A stretch of DNA of 64,000 bases from Malania oleifera (taxonomy: Eukaryota; Streptophyta; Magnoliopsida; Santalales; Ximeniaceae), in contig NC_080425.1 in assembly GCF_029873635.1 (NCBI RefSeq), positions 39,063,390 to 39,127,389 of the forward strand, in the 5' to 3' direction. Position 1 is the first letter of the stretch. Every line of letters begins with the position of its first letter. Shown here piece by piece: positions 56,852 to 64,000 of the stretch. Under the pieces are notes generated by a model that was given only the letters and a program-made list of their open reading frames with translations, was not told where the DNA came from and searched no databases. The translations under genes were made by a program, and so were the position numbers.

Positions 56852-57340
56852 ATTTTGTATCATATTTTAATGATCTTTTACTCTTAAGTAAAATCTTGAT
56901 TATTTGCAAATTAACATTAGGTTATTGAAAATTCAAATTCAAGATGTCATATCAAGGTTAAATCAAATTTTTGAATTTTCTTATACAAATTTGAAATTTC
57001 TTGGAGATCAACTAATCACTTTTTAGAAATATAAGCTACTCCTTCAGGTTGCCCAATTCATTCTCCAACAGGAAAAACGAATATTAAGCATTTAATGCTG
57101 ATATAGAAGTCGACGGGCTTTACAAGATAAGGGACGATTTCAATATATATGGCTTCATCCAAATCAAGAAGAACTAATCGAAATACATACATCTGCGACA
57201 AAGCTCCTCTGCTGATTATGTGACTGATCTCCACTCTAAAGTTGTATAAGTTGTATTTATGATTCAAAGTGTGTTCATTGTAATGTCATTTGATAGGTTA
57301 AGACACTTCACTGCCTCTAGCATCACTATAGGGGTACATT
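56852..57340. other. Intron sequence without recognised features
   Basis: AT-rich; no ORF with a domain on either strand. Confidence 0.4.
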
Positions 57341-57349
57341 CCAATTGTT

Positions 57350-57985
57350 TAGTCAGCTAGACAATGATCTTAGAAGATCAATTCTCATTTCTTATGTAAA
57401 TTGGGATTCACTCCGAAAGGGGATTGAGGTCCGAAAGTGCAATGGCACTAATCCTTAGCAAGGTTGTCAAGAGAGTAAACCTGGTTGGCCTGAGTGAAGT
57501 GGTACAGGTGTCCTAAAAATGAGCCAAGGAGGCTCAAGTGAGTTTTGGACAAGTTGTCCCATAAAGAGTAAGCCGAGAAGGCTTAAGAGTGGTAAGGATG
57601 GTAGTCCTTGAATGTGAGCTAAGATAATTTATAGAACGGTTGTCTTGATTGTGTGATACTCTTCTATAAAAGGTATCCGAATTTAGGGAAAATGCTCAAA
57701 CTAGTTGGCTTGGGGAGTGGATGTAGGCATGGTGACCAAACCACTATAAAATATTATGTTACTCTCTCAACCTCTCCTAATTGTTATTCTGCAACTTATC
57801 TTGAGATAGTTGAGAATGATGTGTGGTCGTTTGTGATCAAAATATGATAGATATTTGTATTACCAAAAAGTTGTAAACTCAAGATCTCATAATTTTGGGT
57901 TTTTGATTAAAAAAATTGAACTAAATTTAGAAACCGCCCAATTGAACCCCTCCCCCTCTCCGGTGCCTTATCGAACCAACAATAT
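57350..57985 (+). repeat. Copia-type LTR 3' fragment
   Basis: gggagtggatgtaggcatgg followed by gaccaaaccactataaaat and, near the end, cgcccaattgaacccctccc then ccttatcgaaccaaca is the arrangement of the transcribed end of several plant copia LTRs. No primer site follows and no partner LTR was found, so it is a fragment or a solo LTR. Confidence 0.45.
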
Positions 57986-57989
57986 TTTT

Positions 57990-58930
57990 ATGGATGAGAG
58001 GGAAAATTGTATTAAGAACCAAAATAATGTACAGTGGAGGAGGATGAACTATCCTCGAGAAACCTACAACCAGAAAAATTAGAAAAGAGCTGCCCTCCAA
58101 TACCTTTGAAGATACATCAAAAGAGTGGACCCATAATGAAGCCAAGAACACCATGCTATAAGAGGCTAGGGCAAAATATGGGGCTCTTAAAGATTCTCAT
58201 GCTCCTCTCGATCCAAAAGGTAGCAAAATTTGCTCTACTATACAATACACCACCCTTTTTACTTGAGCCAAAACCCCTATGCTAGGAAGAAATCTCCCAC
58301 ATTCCGAGGCACCCCCAAGCTTAACCTTGTAAGAGAAGGGAGCATCCCAACAGTGTGATGCCACCTTACAGTGCAGAAAGACATGTGTTCTCGTTTCACT
58401 GGATTCACAGCACATTAAGCACATGTCAAAGAGACATACAGGGCTTTCTTATGTGTAACATATCATGTGAATTATTCCTATTCAATATCACAATCCAGAT
58501 AAAGGTCCAAATTTTCCAAGGAACCTTAGCCTTGCAAATGATATGACTCCAAGGAAAAACGGGAGAATGCATTTTTAAAAGGTTTGAGAAGAAAGATTTA
58601 GAAGAGAACACCCCTGAAGAATCATCGTTCCACATTCTCTCATCCTTCATACTCACAGAGGCAAAATGGTCCAACACAGAAAGCAAGGTGGTGAACTCAT
58701 TGACCAATCTTTCTTTGAGATACCTGAAAAATGGAAGTTCCACAAAAGAGAGCCCCCCTTTGAAGAGATGAATGAGCTGATAGGTGTGTTATGGAGAAAG
58801 GAAATCTTAAACAAATGAAGCATCTTCAGCTCCAAAGAAACCTCACCCACCCACACATCCTCCCAAAAGCGCACCCTACTTACATTTCCAACTTTGAAGT
58901 GGGTGAGAACCAATAATATGAATATCAATT
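57990..58930 (-). mobile_element. L1-type LINE ORF2 C-terminal fragment
   Basis: On the minus strand VGNVSRVRFWEDVWVGEVSL leads into LFKISFLHNTPISSF, LLWNFHFSGISKKDW, then SSGVFSSKSFFSNLL, FPWSHIICKAKVPWKIWTF and CLMCCESSETRTHVFLHCKV, the zinc-binding domain after L1 reverse transcriptase. Frames shift twice. It belongs to the same broad family as 52680-53755, in the opposite orientation. Confidence 0.83.
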
Positions 58931-59124
58931 GCTTCTACAAATTAATAAAAAGACAAACTCATTATGATGTACAATAGACTCATGTTGCCAAAATACGAAT
59001 GGTAACAGAAGTCTGGCTTCAGCAGCTAAAAAATCTTTTCTTTTCTTTTTTTCAGTACACAACAGATATATTATCTTTGCACAGAATGCCTTAAAGCTCC
59101 AATTTATTGCAGGCAAGTACATAC

Positions 59125-59275
59125 CAAAATAAGAGATTGACAAAAATGCAAAGACTGGTATCCCTCCACAATCACCAACATCATCAGAAAACTGCACATG
59201 TGGACTATTGCTTGTCCCTTTGAGAAAACACCGCATGGAACCACTAGTGTTGACCATATTAGTTACAACAACAAC
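59125..59275 (-). CDS. Host gene, 151-nt internal exon before the giant intron
   Basis: The acceptor ttattaacag and the donor gtatgtac bound a frame encoding VVVTNMVNTSGSMRCFLKGT and ending VFAFLSISYF plus one base. There is no stop in frame. The splice sites are close to the plant consensus. Nothing identifies the protein family. Confidence 0.55.
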
Positions 59276-61210
59276 CTGTTAATAAATCATGAAAGCCAAT
59301 AGAACAAATATATCACTGCTAATTCACCAAAAAAAAAAAGTCAGCGTGATCATTATTAAATCCACACAATCAATAATATTAATTACCAAGGGGAAACTAC
59401 AAGCGCTCCAATATCTAGGAAATTCTGAACTCCTGAATTTTAAAATGCTCAGTTGAAACAAACATGATCTAAAAACATATTGACCGCATTGTTCTTACAA
59501 TAATACAAAAATTCTTGGCAAAACTCAAAAGATAATTGTCAGATTCTCTGAAAAAATTGAACATTATGTCCTCTTTCATCCATGTTGAAATGGGGAAAAA
59601 AGGATACTACATCACTAACATGTGTGTGTGAGATCAAGGTCAAAATAAACGCAATGACTGCAACTTATTATTTTTTAGTTGATTTGACTCCATCACATGA
59701 ACCACTCCTGAATATTGCAATGATAAATATTCAACAAGAAAGTGAGACATAAACCAGATAAGTTTTGAGGCAGCGAGTCTTCCTATCTTATGCTGGACCT
59801 TTTTACGCTATCAGCTACATGAAATCAATTCGTATTCCCACTAAGACGCCTTGTTTGCTTTCTAAAGATATTTATAGTCCATCAAAAGCATAAAACTCAG
59901 TCTGATGATTGTCCATCTATTTCTGTGAGTGAGGGCAGAAGCAATTATATACCATACCAGGTCCCAGGTGACGTCCCTGCCATGCGGTGCACACCAAGGA
60001 TGAGGAAAACAGAAATATTTTTAGGTAAACAAAGTTATCATTGGCTCTTGAATCATCTTTTCACATTACATTCATGTATACTGCCTGCTCACCTACTACC
60101 ACCTTCAACTTGTAACAACTCACAATCACTGATCTTTTCTAGACATTAATCAAGCCATCTCAATTGATAATCTTTAGCTAATAACTTGTTGAGCCCAATC
60201 CTAAATTATCCTAAGTAGGCTAACTTTTAATCTTAACATTCCTTCTCTTTCCCTCTTCCATCTTACTGTAGTCATTTAATACATGTAACAATGGCATGAT
60301 GTAGGATGCCTATCATTTTTTGTTCCATAGAATTAGTCCTTAATTTGGAATCAATGACTGACATAACTTTCTCCAGTGCACTTCAATCCCATGTGAAAAA
60401 TCATATTTGATATCTCCCTCCACACAGGTTAAGGTACCAAAAGTTCACATTAAATGGAACTAGTGGCCAAAATTTTTAGGCACTGTTTTATGATCAACCT
60501 CACTAGAATCTCACTGCATATCTTCTGTTCTGCTGAGCTTTATTTTGAAAAACTTAGGAACACCTTCAACACATTCCCCCAGGTTTAGTTTGCACATATC
60601 CTCTCTATATTCTTATGACTCTTATCACTATCACCATACATTATCATAAAAGACATGTCAGTGAGACAATCATATGATCCAAGGATCAATCCAAATTGCA
60701 CAGAATAGCTCAAGCCAGATTGAGACATCAAGTAGGATCGTCAGAACATAAGCTTGTACAGTAAAATCAGGTGGAATTATCCTAAATTCAGAATTCCACT
60801 TATTTAAGCCTGAGAAATTTTAAGTAGCATAGATAAATATGTAGATTTATCCTTAAATAATTTACGAATTTCATGCACGTTACTAAATCCCTTAAAAATT
60901 GTGTGAAATGTATTAGATGCTGGAGGTTGTACCAATAATGCAAAGGTATTTGTAATTTATAGTACTTAATATTTGCAATAGTGTGTTTAACATGGATGCA
61001 CACCTCCATAACTTTTTTTTCATTATAGAATTTGGGGATATGCATAAAAGTCAGGATAATGCCTGAGCTTTTACAAGAAAACTCATTTAATAATAATCTA
61101 AATACATGGAACTTATTTATTAATACTGTTCCATAGCTGCTTCCAACTTTGCAAGCTTAATGTGTTTGTGTTTCTAATATAACTAATAATAAACATTTAA
61201 GTATACATAC
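59276..61210. other. Intron of the host gene
   Basis: Lies between the exons 61211-61252 and 59125-59275. No transposon domain or further exon with convincing splice sites was found. Confidence 0.45.
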
Positions 61211-61252
61211 CATGTCCTTGTAAGTTGATAAAAGCTTTCTTCGATTGAGATC
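61211..61252 (-). CDS. Host gene, 42-nt exon
   Basis: cttgtttcag precedes GATCTC and the donor gtatgtat follows ACATG. It encodes 14 residues (DLNRRKLLSTYKDM) in phase 0, which joins directly in frame to the exon 59125-59275. Strong splice signals support this small exon. Confidence 0.5.
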
Positions 61253-61574
61253 CTGAAACAAGATTAAGAAAGTATGGTTAGAGATGAGAGGAAAATCAGT
61301 AATTATTATCAGGGATGCAGATTCCTCATAGAAAATGTGGTTCAGAACCAAACTTTTTTCAAAAAGATGAGATAAAGATCCTACTATTTTTATCTAAGAA
61401 AAAGAACATGTAAGCCAAAGACTTTACTATAAGTTCACAAATACCATTTGTTTCATGACTGAAGTTGACAATCTTCAATAAGACAATAAATGCATAACAT
61501 AAACATTTTATGAATGCCATTTCATTGTAGCACCAGCTCATGCATCAGCCTTTTAATAAAAAATACCAAATTAC

Positions 61575-61604
61575 CTCACATCCCAGCCTATATGCATCAT
61601 TTGG
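61575..61604 (-). CDS. Host gene, possible 30-nt microexon
   Basis: Between gcacatag and gtaatttgg on the minus strand; it encodes PNDAYRLGCE in phase 0, compatible with the next exon. The acceptor has a poor pyrimidine tract, so this is a weak candidate. Confidence 0.3.
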
Positions 61605-62219
61605 CTATGTGCAATCAATCTGTTTACCAAATATTTTACTCTTGAATAAAGGAAGAGTGTGTGTGTGATGTCCGCACCCAAATTTGTCCAGACCCAGTTT
61701 AAGCCCACAGGGACCCCATCTAAAGTCTTTTTGGCCTTTTAGGGGATCTGTGAACCCATTCTTCTTTTAATAAAGCCTCTTGGCCATTTTCATTGCATTT
61801 TACTTACATTTTTTCATAATTTTCTTTTTCTAGTAGATTAATCTCTTTCCGATTAAATAAAATACTTTTGAAACTCCCTTATTTGTTTTCATCTTAGTCT
61901 TAAGGGATTGGAGAACCAAAAAAGGGTTTGCTTCATTGAGCACCAAAATACTAGAAAATTTTCTTGTTCCCATCAAATTTCCCTTTCTCTCCTATCTTCT
62001 GGTGAGTTTTCAGCCTTTTTAGAAGTCTTCCCATATACACCATCATCTTCTCAAATGTTTTTTTCACAACTCAAAACATTCATATGCAATCTAAACATCA
62101 CAAAACCAATACAAAATCAATCAACTCCATCTTTGTGACACTTACATAAAATGCACAAAATCATCAAAATTCAATCACAAGACCTCACAGAGTACAAAAA
62201 CATGACAAATTCAAACAAA

Positions 62220-62450
62220 CTTCAAATTCAAGCCACAAAACTTCACTTCCACCAATTCGAACTAATTTTTCAAATTGAGACCCAATTAAGCTCTAAATTT
62301 CAAATTGAACCTCAATTTTCAAAACTAGGGCTCCATTGACTATTTATTTGCAAAATTAGGATCAAATTGAACTCAAATTTTGAAAATTAGGGTTCAATTG
62401 AATATTAGTCTTGCAAATTGTGCTCGATTGAACTTTGAATCCCAAAACTC
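62220..62450. repeat. Short degenerate tandem repeat (caaattgaa/caatt words)
   Basis: Units of about 50-60 bp with the pattern caaattgaacctcaatttt, aaaactagggctccattgac and later caaattgaactcaaatttt, aaaattagggttcaattgaa. Confidence 0.65.
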
Positions 62451-62867
62451 AAGCCCCTATCACATCAGCATTTCAAACTCAAATTAACACCAAACTCTTG
62501 CATTGAACACAAACTAACTCCACATGCACCAAATTGAAATTCAATTCACACATTTCTCACACACTACACACCCACAACTCACCCAATTTCACATGTTTTT
62601 CTCATGTCACTCAATTTCATTCTTATCACATTTAATTTCATCACCCAAATGTCCTTAAATCACACTCCCCTAACCTTCCATTTCACTAATTAATCAAGCA
62701 CACATGCACTAAAATGCAAATGCACACAACCAATTTCTCCCCTTAAGCTCTCACACCCAAGCTCCCATGCATTTACCCAAACCTTATCCTCCCCCTTCAA
62801 ACATGGCATATTCTCTCTAACTCCCTTGCCACATATCATTTTCTCCTTTTTTTCACTCAAAACAAGC

Positions 62868-62895
62868 ACAATATATATATATATATATATATATT
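62868..62895. repeat. (TA)n microsatellite
   Basis: atatat run of about 28 bp. Confidence 0.9.
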
Positions 62896-63689
62896 TAGAA
62901 AAAATGCTAATTGGAGATTCCCTCCAACCAATTGAAAAAGAATTTTGAAAAAAAAATGAAAAAAAAAAAAAGCAGAGAAGGGAGCTTGTTGCAGGCCCTG
63001 TTCATAAAGAAAAGGGGGGGTGGCTGCATTTCAAAACTCTCTAGACAAAACTCTCCTCTCTCCCTTGATTCCATTTGCCATGCTCCATCTCCATTAAAGA
63101 AGTTTGAATGTCATTGAAGAAGAAAAGCAAGAAGAAAATGAAGAGCAAGAAGAAGAAGAGGAAGAAGATTCAGAGAATTAGATGTAGTTCCGGATGATCC
63201 AGATTCAGTTGATTATCAGATGAGGGTTGGAAGGCAGTCTCACTCAAATCTCTGTAACAGGGAACAGAAGAAAGTACAGAAAAACCAGAAAAAGACAAAG
63301 GGGCAGCATAGGAAAGGGAGTTCAAAGGTCTATAGAGGTTCATTTCAAACTAGTTTAATTTCATGTCCTATCATTTTTTAATGCATGCAATCTGATAAAA
63401 ACAAATTCCAGTACCAGATTGAAAACATGCTTCTGCTAATGCTAATTGAAATGAGTTCCAAAAATTTAGGTGAATTTTAATTGCAATTGGATGCATTGCT
63501 TCATGAAACAAGGTTTGAATTGATACAATTTGAAATGATTGTAAAAAAATAATGCATATGTAGTTGAAGTTTGTAATGAAATATGTGTTTGAATTCAAAA
63601 TCAGTATGATTAATATGCATGTATACTGCTTTGATTAAGAATTAAAATCAATTTTAAAATCAATTATGAAATGCAAATCACTACAATGT

Positions 63690-63990
63690 TATAGAACACA
63701 GGAGAGAGGGAGACTGGAAATCAGATGAGTAAGAAATACAGAGAAGGAAGAGACAGAAAAGAGAGAAAGAGACAAGATAGAGGAGGGAGAGAGCTGAAGA
63801 GAAAAGAGAGAGAGTCATGAAAAAACTCAGAACAGAAACAGAGAAACGAAGATAGATGAGAGAGAGACCAGAAGAAAGGTAATAGAAAAAATTAGAGAGA
63901 GAGGAAGAGAGAATTTAGAGAAGCAGAGGGAATTCTTAGAGAAAGAAAAGAGAAGAGATACAGAAGAGATTAAAGTAAGAAAAACAGAGC
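63690..63990. repeat. Purine-rich (GA) low-complexity tract
   Basis: Nearly 300 bp composed mainly of gagaga/agaaa words on the plus strand, reaching the window end. Confidence 0.85.
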
Positions 63991-64000
63991 AAAGAACATA

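Larger units (their letters stand above)
34192..61604 (-). other. Split host gene with a transposon-filled giant intron (overview)
   Basis: Seven exon candidates on the minus strand, in order 61575-61604, 61211-61252, 59125-59275, 36183-36235, 35846-36070, 35310-35356 and 34192-34447, join in one open frame. Phases match at every junction: 0, 0, then one base carried across the giant intron and completed by the two leading bases of the next exon, then 0, 0, then two bases completed by one. Donors are GT and acceptors AG throughout. The intron 36236-59124 is 22,889 bp and contains nearly all the TEs of this part. The 5' exons would lie to the right of the window. I do not recognise the protein, so no function is given. 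It could also be a gene remnant. Confidence 0.55.
61669..64000 (+). mobile_element. Probable large LTR (Tat/Ogre-like), runs off the window
   Basis: tgtccgcacccaaatttgtc resembles the LTR-like starts at 40296 and 48928 (tgttgacacccaattttacc-type). The following 2.3 kb is noncoding with TA and purine-rich tracts. No coding domain is reached before the window ends. The assignment rests on the start sequence only. Confidence 0.35.

Noticed and set aside
51425-56860. 8-bp target duplication of hAT 2
   Set aside because: Flanks gtcatata and attttgta-type do not match; similarity to nearby gtatcata may be chance.
61430-61500. A 28-nt exon between attgaag and gtatttg on the minus strand
   Set aside because: Its phase would bring a stop into the following exons.

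Overview
The window is nuclear DNA from a flowering plant, most likely a dicot. It is AT-rich and dominated by decayed transposable elements of plant-specific families: Tekay/Del-like and Tat/Ogre-like Ty3/gypsy, Sire-like Ty1/copia, L1 and RTE LINEs, and hAT transposons. There is no bacterial gene organisation. The 5S rRNA sequences are of the plant type. The species cannot be named from the sequence.

Layout. 1-9370: a Ty3/gypsy chromovirus, complete except that its left LTR runs off the window; gag-pol is destroyed by many stops, mostly at expected Gln codons. 9540-13724: Sire-like copia LTR pieces arranged as two large inverted repeats around a copia 3' tail. 14355-22588: a complete copia element on the minus strand with a perfect 5-bp target duplication (ATATG); it has LTRs, PBS, PPT and a broken gag, but no pol. 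24697-28640 and 31181-32442: a relic tandem 5S rDNA array of 13 recognisable copies, spaced mostly 410-505 bp, with GA-microsatellite spacers. It is split by a 2.5-kb block of low-complexity and retroelement-like DNA.

34192-61604: the one host gene I can support, on the minus strand. I recognise six or seven short exons with good splice sites and fully compatible reading phases. I do not recognise its function. Between the exon ending at 59125 and the exon starting at 36235 lies a 22.9-kb intron filled with transposons: a TRIM-like LTR remnant; an hAT transposase pseudogene (37777-49925) cut by a LINE 3' end and by a ~9.3-kb LTR-type insertion; within that insertion a 2-kb minisatellite and an RTE LINE; a second hAT element (51433-56851) also cut by an L1 LINE; and further L1 and LTR fragments. 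From 61669 to the window end there is probable LTR sequence of a Tat/Ogre-like element.

No tRNA gene, CRISPR array or intact transposase/polymerase gene was found. The notable items are the degenerate 5S array, the gene with a TE-packed giant intron, the LTR-derived inverted repeats sharing a TCGTCGACGA-type motif with other LTRs, and the minisatellite whose unit contains a small inverted repeat (GCTCA...TGAGC).
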